Program-made: the position numbers and the translations under genes | Source of the DNA: Reyranella sp. | GTDB lineage: Bacteria; Pseudomonadota; Alphaproteobacteria; Reyranellales; Reyranellaceae | NCBI GenBank assembly: GCA_030679805.1 | Contig: JAUXST010000636.1 | Location: 1 to 9,570 of the forward strand | Reading direction: 5' to 3' | DNA length: 9,570 nt | The notes under the pieces: model-generated | The model's input: only the letters and a program-made list of their open reading frames with translations | Told to the model about the DNA's origin: nothing | Database searches by the model: none | Shown: positions 1-5,165 of the stretch, one piece after another | Position numbering within the stretch: position 1 is the stretch's first letter | Layout: each line of letters begins with the position of its first letter

Positions 1-72
1 TTGACCGGCAAAATCGCGACACCGGCGAAGTGCGGCTTGAGTTTTCTTTCTTTCCGCTACTGCGGCGGACAT
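1..72 (-). CDS. Possible N-terminal fragment of a gene running off the left edge
   Basis: On the minus strand an ATG at 72-70 opens a frame of 24 codons that stays open to the window edge. The predicted peptide begins MSAAVAERKKTQAALRR and is rich in Ala, Arg and Lys, as cytoplasmic protein N-termini often are. It starts 24 bp downstream of the HAD phosphatase stop on the same strand, which would suit an operon. There is only a weak GAG-type Shine-Dalgarno sequence. Too little is present to name a family, and the frame could be open by chance. Confidence 0.22.
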   Translation of the reverse strand, partial: MSAAVAERKKTQAALRRCRDFAGQ

Positions 73-96
73 TTTCAGGCACTCGTTTCGGCTGGC

Positions 97-714
97 CTAG
101 CCCCAGCTCGCCAGCGCCTTCTCCAGGCTCTCGGGCCCGCGATAGAGCATGGCGCGCCAGCCGGCGGCGCGGGCGGCGTCGACGTTCTCCGCCTTGTCGT
201 CGACGAACAGGATCGACTGCGCCACGGCGATGCCCATGCGGGTCTGGGCGCTGGTGAAAAAGACGCGGTCCGGCTTGCAGACGCCCAGCGCCGCCGAATA
301 GACGATCTCGTCGAAATGCGCGCCGAGGCCCGCCTGCTCGCGCAGGTAGGCCACGCGGTGATGTTCCTGGTTGGTGGCGGCGAAACAGCGGCCGCCGGTG
401 CGCTGCCGCCAGGCATCGGCCAGGGCCAGCACCGCACGGTCGATGACACAGTCCTTCTCGAACCAGTAGGCCACGAACTCTTCCATCCGCTCGGCCAGCC
501 CGAGCGGCTCGAGATAGTCCTGCAGGGCGACGTGGAGATCGAGCCGGCCTCGCAGCACTTCGAGGAACTCGCGGCGGAAGAAATCGCGCTCGATCGCCGC
601 GTAGTCGAAATCGAGGTCGGCCTTCAGCGTGGCGTACCACGGCTGTGCCGACCCGGGCTGGGCGAGCGAAACGACGCCGTCGATGTCGAGGGCGAGGACA
701 GGACTGGAACTCAT
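97..714 (-). CDS. HAD-superfamily hydrolase (probable phosphatase)
   Basis: A 205-residue cytoplasmic hydrolase of the haloacid dehalogenase superfamily, which transfers phosphate through an aspartyl intermediate. All four family motifs are visible. Motif I is DIDGV at residues 10-14, with nucleophile Asp10 and acid/base Asp12. Motif II is the Thr of FAATNQ near 114. Motif III is Lys147 in CKPD. Motif IV is VDD at 171-173, for Mg2+ binding. The helical insert between motifs I and II (about 15-105) is the cap region of subclass I enzymes such as phosphoglycolate phosphatase-like or YihX-like proteins. The substrate cannot be predicted from sequence. The start codon is only 25 bp from the divergent acetyltransferase ATG and has no clear Shine-Dalgarno sequence, but a TAGCAT (-10-like) lies 8 bp upstream, so the mRNA may have almost no leader. 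The family is certain; the function is not. Confidence 0.9.
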   Translation of the reverse strand: MSSSPVLALDIDGVVSLAQPGSAQPWYATLKADLDFDYAAIERDFFRREFLEVLRGRLDLHVALQDYLEPLGLAERMEEFVAYWFEKDCVIDRAVLALADAWRQRTGGRCFAATNQEHHRVAYLREQAGLGAHFDEIVYSAALGVCKPDRVFFTSAQTRMGIAVAQSILFVDDKAENVDAARAAGWRAMLYRGPESLEKALASWG

Positions 715-739
715 GTCGGGCTATGCTACAGCAAAATTC

Positions 740-1294
740 ATGAAGCTCCTCGTGCCTGCCCTCGAATACCTGAACGCTTATGCGGATGCCCTGCGGCGCG
801 GCTTCTGGTCGGACAATCTCCGCCGCGAGGAGTCCGCCCGCGAGGAGCTGGAGCGGATCGCGGCCGACCCCGCCGCGTTCGTCGCCTCACTCGACGATCC
901 CGAGGCCAGGGGCGGACCCATCAAGCTGTCGGACGGCAGCACGGTGACGCGCCTGCCGGGATACCGCCGCTGGATGTGGGACGACGGGTTCTGCGGCTCC
1001 GTGAACTTCCGCTGGCAGCCCGGCACGTCCGACCTGCCGGAATATGTGCTCGGGCATCTCGGCTACGCCGTCGTGCCGTGGAAGCAGCGGCGGGGCTATG
1101 CAACGAAAGCACTGGCGTTGATGCTGCCGGAGGCACGCAGGCTCGGTCTCGAGCACATCGACCTCACCACGGATCCCGACAACTTGCCGTCGCAGAAGGT
1201 CATCACGGCCAATGGCGGTTCCCTCGTCTCACGCTTCCTCAAGGTGGCGGGTCATGGCGGCACCGAGTCGTTGCTGTTCCGGATCCCGCTTTAG
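740..1294 (+). CDS. GNAT-family N-acetyltransferase
   Basis: A 184-residue protein of the GNAT superfamily, which uses acetyl-CoA to acetylate amino groups. The N-terminus (LVPALEYLNAYADALRRGF) and the central RLPGYRRWMWD segment near residues 71-81 are typical of a COG3981-like subgroup of uncharacterised acetyltransferases. The acetyl-CoA pyrophosphate-binding loop is VVPWKQRRGYAT at about 111-122, with the Q/RxxGxA core. The DPDNLPSQKVITANGG segment (146-160) is the usual Asn/Ser-rich helix of the fold. The start at 740 gives the family-like N-terminus. An in-frame ATG at 713 would overlap the HAD start codon and add nine unrelated residues. A TATGCT at 722-727 could be the -10 element, leaving a leader of only a few bases. 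The stop codon overlaps that of the convergent TetR gene by 4 bp (1291-1294). The substrate is unknown. Confidence 0.9.
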   Translation: MKLLVPALEYLNAYADALRRGFWSDNLRREESAREELERIAADPAAFVASLDDPEARGGPIKLSDGSTVTRLPGYRRWMWDDGFCGSVNFRWQPGTSDLPEYVLGHLGYAVVPWKQRRGYATKALALMLPEARRLGLEHIDLTTDPDNLPSQKVITANGGSLVSRFLKVAGHGGTESLLFRIPL

Positions 1295-1914
1295 CCGCCG
1301 GTGCGGATCACGGTCTCGGCCATCGCCGACAGCAGCGACAGGCCACGGGCCTTGAGCGCCCGGGAGGAATCCTTGCCGCCGATCTGGCCATCCAGCAGCA
1401 GGCTGATGAAGCCGTGCACGGAGGCACCGACGAAGTCGGCCATGCGCTGCTTGATCTCGCCGGAGGCATGCGGGATGACGGCCTCGACTGCGGCGGCGTG
1501 GAGGCTGCGGACCTTGTCGGCCGCGGCGGCCAGGGCCGGCGTGTCGAGCCGGTTGGCCTCGCGGCTGGACATGAGCTGGAACAGCGCCGGATTGCCGGCG
1601 GCAAAGGCCATGTAGCCGACACCTTGCCCCACGAGGCGGCCGGTGGCGGCATCCTCGGCCCCCTTAACCCTGTCAGCCTCGGCGGTCATGGCCGCGGCCA
1701 GCTCGTCGAAGCCACGGGCGGCCAGTTCCGCCAGCAGGTCGTCGATCGAGGCGAAGTGATAGGCGGGGGCGGCATGGGAAACGCCGGCCCGGCGGGCGCA
1801 TTCGCGCAAGGTGAAGCCGCGGATGCCCTTCTCCTCCAGAAGCGCCCGTCCGGACGTCACCAGCGCCTCGCGGAGCTGGCCGTGGTGGTAGGGCTGTGTC
1901 TTGGAACGCTCCAT
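1291..1914 (-). CDS. TetR-family transcriptional regulator
   Basis: A 207-residue one-component repressor-type regulator. The N-terminal DNA-binding domain occupies about residues 10-57; the helix-turn-helix reads TLRECARRAGVSHAAPAYHF (35-54), with the usual TetR pattern of recognition helix followed by Tyr-His-Phe. The C-terminal ligand domain (about 85-200) contains YMAFAAGNPALFQLMSS, characteristic of the TetR C-terminal WHG family (PF13305). A GGAGG lies 4 bp upstream of the ATG (plus-strand CCTCC at 1919-1923). The gene diverges from the LysE-type exporter, with 120 bp between start codons and a candidate palindromic operator at 1926-1949, so it plausibly represses that exporter and itself. 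The effector is unknown. It converges with the acetyltransferase gene, whose stop codon overlaps its own. Confidence 0.93.
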   Translation of the reverse strand: MERSKTQPYHHGQLREALVTSGRALLEEKGIRGFTLRECARRAGVSHAAPAYHFASIDDLLAELAARGFDELAAAMTAEADRVKGAEDAATGRLVGQGVGYMAFAAGNPALFQLMSSREANRLDTPALAAAADKVRSLHAAAVEAVIPHASGEIKQRMADFVGASVHGFISLLLDGQIGGKDSSRALKARGLSLLSAMAETVIRTGG

Positions 1915-1925
1915 TCTGCCTCCGT

Positions 1926-1949
1926 CAAGATAATCTACGCCTAATCTTG
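1926..1949. promoter_or_regulatory. Candidate TetR operator (inverted repeat)
   Basis: CAAGAT (1926-1931) and ATCTTG (1944-1949) form a perfect 6-bp inverted repeat with a 12-bp spacer. It lies 11 bp upstream of the TetR start codon and inside the divergent TetR/LysE control region. Position and symmetry suit autoregulation by a TetR dimer. That this protein binds it is inference. Confidence 0.42.
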
Positions 1950-2034
1950 TCGTTGGAAAGAGGCAGAAATCTGGCTGACTCGGCCGTGGCCCTGTGGCTT
2001 GGTCGAGGCTCCGACGCAGAAGGAGACGCGGGAA

Positions 2035-2661
2035 ATGTCATTCGAAGCCTGGGCGGCGTTTGCCGCGGCATCGACAATCTTGCTGGTCATCCCGGGGCCA
2101 ACGGTCCTGCTGGTGGTGTCCTATGCCCTGGGTCAGGGCTGGCGCACGGCGCTGCCCATGGCCGTGGGCGTCGCGTTGGGCGACTTCACCGCCATGACGC
2201 TCTCCATGCTGGGCCTGGGCGCCCTCCTCGCCACCTCGGCCACCCTGTTCACCGTCTTGAAATGGCTGGGGGCCGCGTACCTGGTCTATCTCGGCATCAA
2301 GCTCTGTCGGGCCGGCGGCACGCTCGACGCGGCGCCGCGCACCGATGCGGTCTCGGCCGCGAAGATGCTAGGGCATGCCTGGCTGGTGACCGCGCTCAAC
2401 CCCAAGAGCATCACCTTCTTCGTGGCGTTCCTGCCCGCCTTCCTCGATGCCAGCGTCGACTTCCTGACCCAGATGCTGGTGTTCGAGACGACCTTCCTGG
2501 TGCTGGCCTTCGCCAATGCCTTCGGCTACGCGCTGGTCGCCAGCAAGGCGCGCCGCTTCGCCGGCAATCCGCGCGCGATCGGCGTCGTGAACAAGGTGGG
2601 CGGCGGCCTGCTGGTCACGGCCGGCGTGGCGACCGTCACGCTCAGCGGATCCAGGAGCTAG
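2035..2661 (+). CDS. LysE-family (RhtB-type) amino-acid/metabolite exporter
   Basis: A 208-residue inner-membrane protein of the LysE/RhtB translocator family, which exports amino acids or related small molecules. Hydrophobic segments lie at about 5-30, 40-70, 72-92, 113-138, 145-170 and 186-203, giving the usual six-helix pattern. Family marks are IPGPT at 19-23 in the first helix and ALNPKS at 120-125. The length is normal for the family. The start at 2035 is preferred because AGGAGA (2021-2026) lies 8 bp upstream and because the protein then begins MSFEAWAAF, as in relatives; an upstream ATG in frame at 1999 has no such support. The divergent TetR gene is the likely regulator. The substrate cannot be predicted. 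Confidence 0.93.
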   Translation: MSFEAWAAFAAASTILLVIPGPTVLLVVSYALGQGWRTALPMAVGVALGDFTAMTLSMLGLGALLATSATLFTVLKWLGAAYLVYLGIKLCRAGGTLDAAPRTDAVSAAKMLGHAWLVTALNPKSITFFVAFLPAFLDASVDFLTQMLVFETTFLVLAFANAFGYALVASKARRFAGNPRAIGVVNKVGGGLLVTAGVATVTLSGSRS

Positions 2662-2866
2662 GCGCGTCGCCGCCCTTGATCCAGACCGGCGTGACGGCGC
2701 GAACACCGGGCTGATTTGCGAGCAGCGGCGTCACTTCGGCAATGTAGGCCGCGTACCGCGGCTCCTTTGGGAACGCCCGAGGCACCTGCCCTCCGGTTGC
2801 CAGGGGGGCCCGGCATACCGAAGGCGACGATGGACCAAGTATCCACCGGCGGCGGCAAGTCGACAA
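2642..2866 (-). pseudogene. Possible remnant of the 3' end of a protein-coding gene
   Basis: On the minus strand the frame ending at 2642 has a protein-like tail, FPKEPRYAAYIAEVTPLL followed by a run ending IKGGDAPSSWIR. Its codons show the local high third-position GC. The upstream part of the frame (2790-2866) is unlike this: it has no ATG, only a TTG at 2866 or a GTG near 2793. An alternative frame there reads PPVDTWSIVAFGMPGPPG, which suggests a frameshift. The tail overlaps the last 20 bp of the exporter gene. I read it as the decayed end of a lost gene, or possibly a very small unrecognised protein. No family is recognised. Confidence 0.27.
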
Positions 2867-2873
2867 AGGCGAT

Positions 2874-2949
2874 TGGCGAGCCCGGCTGGATTCGAACCAG
2901 CGACCACCAGCTTAGAAGGCAGGTGCTCTATCCCCTGAGCTACGGGCCC
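2874..2949 (-). tRNA. tRNA-Arg (anticodon UCU)
   Basis: A 76-nt cloverleaf read on the minus strand with the CCA end encoded. The acceptor stem is GGGCCCG/CGGGCTC with one G-U pair (2-71). The D stem is GCTC/GAGC and the T arm is GCTGG-TTCGAAT-CCAGC, perfectly paired. The anticodon loop CTTCTAA gives UCU, which reads AGA and possibly AGG. The anticodon stem is CCTGC/GCTGG and has a central U-U mismatch at 29-41. A TATTCT (plus-strand 2958-2963) sits 8 bp upstream of the mature 5' end and may be the -10 element, though no good -35 is seen. Confidence 0.95.
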
Positions 2950-2988
2950 GTATCGACAGAATAGCACACGCCAGCGGCGGCTTCGCCG

Positions 2989-3291
2989 TCAGTGGGTCCA
3001 GCGCCCGAGCCGGTTGAAGGCGAAATTGTCGGCATAGGCCTTGGGCCGGACCGGCCGCGTGTGCGGCAGCTCGACCCGGTACTGCCAGCCATTCTTTTCG
3101 GCGTGGGCCTTGGCCTCGTCGAGGGTTGGAAAGCACAGCCGGACCTGGATCATGGTGTCGCGCGAGCTGGTCCAGCCCATCAGCGGGTCGACCTGCTTCG
3201 GCGAAGGCTCGGGTTCGAGCACCCATTCGTGGGTATTGCCCTGGCCGGATTGCATCGCCGTCTTGGCCGGCTTGTAGATTCGAACCTGCAT
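2989..3291 (-). CDS. NDUFS4-like complex I accessory subunit (ETC complex I subunit conserved region)
   Basis: A 100-residue protein matching the alphaproteobacterial homologue of the mitochondrial NADH:ubiquinone oxidoreductase 18-kDa subunit (PF04800). In the mitochondrial complex this subunit sits on the matrix side near the NADH-dehydrogenase module and supports assembly and stability. Visible family features are the opening RIYKPAKTAMQSG (4-16), HEWVLE (21-26), the central LMGWTSSRDT (37-46), the helix TLDEAKAHAEKNGW (56-69) and the C-terminal KAYADNFAFNRLGRWTH (84-100). There is no membrane segment or signal peptide. The start at 3291 matches relatives; the frame is open upstream, but that stretch lies in tRNA-Pro. 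The gene sits between tRNA-Pro (31 bp upstream) and tRNA-Arg (39 bp downstream), all leftward, so co-transcription is possible. The nuo operon is not in the window. Confidence 0.93.
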   Translation of the reverse strand: MQVRIYKPAKTAMQSGQGNTHEWVLEPEPSPKQVDPLMGWTSSRDTMIQVRLCFPTLDEAKAHAEKNGWQYRVELPHTRPVRPKAYADNFAFNRLGRWTH

Positions 3292-3322
3292 GAACGCCGT
3301 TTCTCCATCGCTGCGGGGGGCT

Positions 3323-3399
3323 TGGTCGGGGCGGCCGGATTTGAACCGACGACCTTCTGCGCCCAAGGCAGACGCGCTACCAGACTGCGCTACGCCCCG
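3323..3399 (-). tRNA. tRNA-Pro (anticodon UGG)
   Basis: A 77-nt cloverleaf read on the minus strand with the CCA end encoded. The acceptor stem is CGGGGCG/CGCCCCG with A as discriminator base. The D arm is GCGC/GCGC, the anticodon stem TCTGC/GCAGA is perfect, and the loop CTTGGGC gives anticodon UGG. The T arm is GTCGG-TTCAAAT-CCGGC with one G-U pair. A TAAGAT on the minus strand (plus-strand 3413-3418) lies 13 bp upstream and may be the -10 element. The NDUFS4-like gene follows 31 bp downstream. Confidence 0.97.
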
Positions 3400-3449
3400 C
3401 CGCCAACTCCATCTTAGACGCGAGCGGTTCTACCAGTGCCCCGGGTCCC

Positions 3450-3478
3450 TCGAAAGGGCAATTTCCAGGTGCTACACT
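3450..3478 (+). promoter_or_regulatory. Candidate promoter for the DUF2237 gene (leaderless layout)
   Basis: TCGAAA (3450-3455) and TACACT (3473-3478) match the -35 and -10 consensus at 4 of 6 positions each, with a 17-bp spacer. The ATG at 3484 lies only 5 bp beyond the -10 box, so transcription would begin at or within a base of the start codon. Confidence 0.4.
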
Positions 3479-3483
3479 GCCTT

Positions 3484-3891
3484 ATGTTCGATCAAACACC
3501 CGAAGAAGGCCGGCCCGGCCGTGCCCCGTCCGTCAATGTCCTCGGCGGCGCCCTGCAATCTTGTTCCGTCCAGCCCGTCACGGGCTTCTATCGCGACGGC
3601 TGCTGCAACACCGGCGGCGACGACGTCGGCCTCCACACGGTCTGCGTCGTCACCAGCGCGGAATTCCTCGCCTTCTCCAAGGCGCACGGAAACGACCTCA
3701 GCACCGCGATGCCGCAATATGGCTTCGCTGGCCTCGTTCCCGGCGACCGCTGGTGTCTCTGCGCCGCGCGCTGGAAGGAGGCGCTCGATGCAAAGGCCGC
3801 CCCCCAAGTCGTGCTCGAGTCGACCCATGCGGCGACCTTGCGCATCGTGTCGCTCGACAAGCTGAAGGCATACGCCTTCCGCCCACACTAG
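3484..3891 (+). CDS. DUF2237 family protein
   Basis: A 135-residue soluble protein of the DUF2237 family (PF09996), which has no established function. The family pattern runs through the whole protein: SVNVLGG (16-22), PVTGFYRDGCCNTG (31-44), DVGLHTVCVV (47-56), HGNDLSTAMPQYGF (68-81), and PGDRWCLCAARWKEAL (86-101). Cysteines at 27, 40, 41, 54, 91 and 93 with His51 are in the motif-dense parts and could bind metal or form a redox site; that is inference. The ATG at 3484 is preferred because the family-like sequence starts soon after it and because a -10-like TACACT lies 5 bp upstream; no Shine-Dalgarno sequence is well placed. An in-frame upstream start at 3436 is less likely. The gene ends 10 bp from the stop of the convergent NTF2-like gene. 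Confidence 0.92.
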   Translation: MFDQTPEEGRPGRAPSVNVLGGALQSCSVQPVTGFYRDGCCNTGGDDVGLHTVCVVTSAEFLAFSKAHGNDLSTAMPQYGFAGLVPGDRWCLCAARWKEALDAKAAPQVVLESTHAATLRIVSLDKLKAYAFRPH

Positions 3892-3901
3892 GATTGGCGA
3901 A

Positions 3902-4267
3902 CTAGGCTTCGATGAACTGGTAGCCTGTCTTGATCCGGCCGTCCGCGGCCAGCACCAGGAAATCGAAGCCGATCGAGATCACGTCCCCGCCGCCGGCCGA
4001 AAGCATTTCCCAGCGCAGCTTGATCGTGTCGTGATGGCCATCGACGCCATCCCGCAGGCGGAACACGCACCCCTTCTCTTTCACCCATTTCTCGTAGGCG
4101 TTGGTGACACGGGTCTCGATGCCGTCATAGCCGACCGCTTCGAGGGTCCGCGCCAGGTGCTGCGCATCCTCGACCCAGAGTTCGCGAATATGCCGGCGGC
4201 GTGCCGTCACGTCTGCTTCGTTCCAGATCGAGATGTATTTTTCGACAAAGGCGTTCATGTTGCTCAT
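3902..4267 (-). CDS. NTF2-like / SnoaL-type domain protein
   Basis: A 121-residue single-domain protein with the alpha+beta cone fold pattern of the NTF2-like superfamily (SnoaL-like). An opening helix reads AFVEKYISIWNEADVTARR (6-24), followed by IRELWVEDAQHL (27-38), the helix GIETRVTNAYEKWVKEKG (49-66) and three beta-strand stretches (CVFRLRDGVDGHHDTIKLRWEM, ISIGFDFLVLA, and GRIKTGYQFIEA at the C-terminus). Proteins of this type can be isomerases, hydrolases or simple ligand binders, and no catalytic set is obvious here. The start at 4267 gives MSNMNAFVEKY; an ATG three codons later (4258) is equally possible. Its promoter would lie in the palindrome-rich region upstream. It converges with the DUF2237 gene with a 10-bp gap. 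The fold is likely; the function is unknown. Confidence 0.82.
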   Translation of the reverse strand: MSNMNAFVEKYISIWNEADVTARRRHIRELWVEDAQHLARTLEAVGYDGIETRVTNAYEKWVKEKGCVFRLRDGVDGHHDTIKLRWEMLSAGGGDVISIGFDFLVLAADGRIKTGYQFIEA

Positions 4268-4317
4268 AGGGCCAACATGGTGCGCCGCGCGCACGGAGGC
4301 GATGACCTGCGGGGTAA

Positions 4318-4359
4318 TCGAGCGCTCGAGCGCACAAGCCTTGCAAGCACTGCTAGCAG
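4318..4359. repeat. Cluster of short perfect palindromes
   Basis: Within 42 bp there are TCGAGCGCTCGA (4318-4329), overlapping GCGCTCGAGCGC (4322-4333), CTTGCAAG (4340-4347) and CTGCTAGCAG (4350-4359), all perfect. CAAGcCTTG (4335-4343) is also symmetric. The cluster begins 51 bp upstream of the NTF2-like start codon, so it could be a protein-binding region for that gene. No binding protein is identified. Confidence 0.4.
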
Positions 4360-4397
4360 CCCGGCAAAATGCACAAGGCAGGTTTGCGATGATAAAG

Positions 4398-4600
4398 TTG
4401 CAGGTTAAGCCGGATTTGGCCTAAGTTTCCGCTATCGTCGCACGAGGCCTGTCTCAAAGGCCGAGCCGCCCGTTCACTTGCCCGGGACGGCTCCTTGTCG
4501 TGACCGGGTGGCGTTCCCGCTCTCCACGCGGGCGATGCAAGGGGCCAAGTCTCAGGACGCGGTCGCGGTGCCACTGGGGCAAGGGCGTACGTCCCTGCCG
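4398..4600 (+). ncRNA. Candidate structured RNA with possible promoter (speculative)
   Basis: CCTG (4448-4451) can pair with CAGG (4553-4556) and GGCC (4459-4462) with GGCC (4543-4546), closing a domain of 109 nt. Two hairpins lie inside: GAGCCG/CGGCTC (4463-4468 with 4488-4493) and CCCGC-tctccac-GCGGG (4516-4532). A further hairpin GGCAAGGG/CCCTGCC follows at 4578-4599. Upstream on the plus strand, TTGCAG (4398-4403) and CTAAGT (4421-4426) form a weak -35/-10 pair with a 17-bp spacer. The fold is found by eye, and the orientation is uncertain because the stems also form on the other strand. It resembles no RNA family I recognise. Confidence 0.2.
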
Positions 4601-4994
4601 ATCAAGAACATAGTCGTGGGCTTCCCTCACCCGGCCGTCCCGGGAGGCCGTCGCAAATCTGACGCGAATCGATCATACGCGCGCAGCCGTAAACCTTTGG
4701 CGCGGCGGACTGTTTGCCACCCTTGCTCCATGTGACTTGTCACGTTGGGGGCCCTGGGTGGCGGATTGTCCCGCCGGACATGCCCGGCCGACCCGACCGC
4801 ACGAGTTGCGGGACGCAAGAACCAGCCGGTCCCTGGAAGGTCACTCCAGAGGATCGGCCTAAAAGCCGGGAGAAACCCGGCCAAGCCCTCCCTCGTCCTG
4901 GGCCTTTCGGACAAGCTGCGTGGCCACCGGCCTCCTCGTCCCCTCAGGGGATTGCCGGTTTCTCGGGGACTCTAGAACCGCGTGGAGCGGACAA

Positions 4995-5054
4995 CGCCGA
5001 ACAACTTCTGACACAAACGCCAACATCGTTCTTGGTGTCACAAGTTGTTCGGCG
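4995..5054. repeat. Near-perfect 20-bp inverted repeat (long hairpin)
   Basis: The arms 4995-5014 and 5035-5054 are complementary at 19 of 20 positions and enclose a 20-nt loop. The loop can itself pair ACG (5017-5019) with CGT (5027-5029). The left arm begins CGCCGAACAACTT and the right arm ends AAGTTGTTCGGCG. It lies about 110 bp beyond the DUF192 stop codon on that gene's downstream side. No T-run follows on either strand, so it does not look like a normal intrinsic terminator. Confidence 0.75.
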
Positions 5055-5165
5055 GATAGCAACTCCGTCGCCCCGAGCGAAGCGAAGGGCTGCGCGAAAG
5101 CAAGGTCAAGCGACAGCTACGCGAGGAGACGGCATGACCTGCGCGCTGAAGCGGTGATACTGGGT

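Larger units (their letters stand above)
4268..5165. other. Long stretch without a convincing gene, rich in inverted repeats
   Basis: None of the six frames gives a recognisable protein; short open frames here have no family motifs. The stretch contains a palindrome cluster (4318-4359), a possible three-way-junction RNA (4448-4556), and a hairpin GGCAAGGG/CCCTGCC (4578-4599). It also has a perfect dyad GTGACttGTCAC (4732-4743), a hairpin GCCGGG-agaaa-CCCGGC (4865-4881), competing GTCCCC/GGGGAC pairings (4938-4970) and a 20-bp near-perfect inverted repeat (4995-5054). I checked for tmRNA, RNase P RNA, SRP RNA, 6S RNA and cobalamin-riboswitch landmarks and found none. It may hold one or more non-coding RNAs or decayed DNA. 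Confidence 0.6.

Noticed and set aside
1..1944. A 647-codon rightward open frame spanning the first 1.9 kb
   Set aside because: It runs antisense to the HAD and TetR genes and out of frame with the acetyltransferase, has no family motif, and is explained by stop-codon scarcity in GC-rich DNA.
2974..2989. A hairpin CGGCG-gctt-CGCCG at the end of the NDUFS4-like gene as a terminator
   Set aside because: The stem is only 5 bp, overlaps the stop codon, and no T-run follows on the minus strand.
4561..4600. A GCCACTG element resembling part of a cobalamin riboswitch
   Set aside because: The B12 box and the other conserved aptamer segments are missing, so the short match is chance.
4732..4743. GTGAC-tt-GTCAC as a CRP/FNR-type binding site
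   Set aside because: The half-site spacing is too short for CRP or FNR consensus sites and no gene start is close by; it is left as an unexplained dyad.
4627..4914. A 95-codon leftward frame in the long intergenic stretch
   Set aside because: The composition is Arg/Pro-rich and shadow-like, no domain is recognised, and the only central ATG (4730) lacks a ribosome site.
5071..5090. CCCCGAGCGAAGCGAAGGG as a REP-type repeat
   Set aside because: Only one copy occurs in the window and such runs are common in GC-rich alphaproteobacterial spacers; a genome-wide count would be needed.
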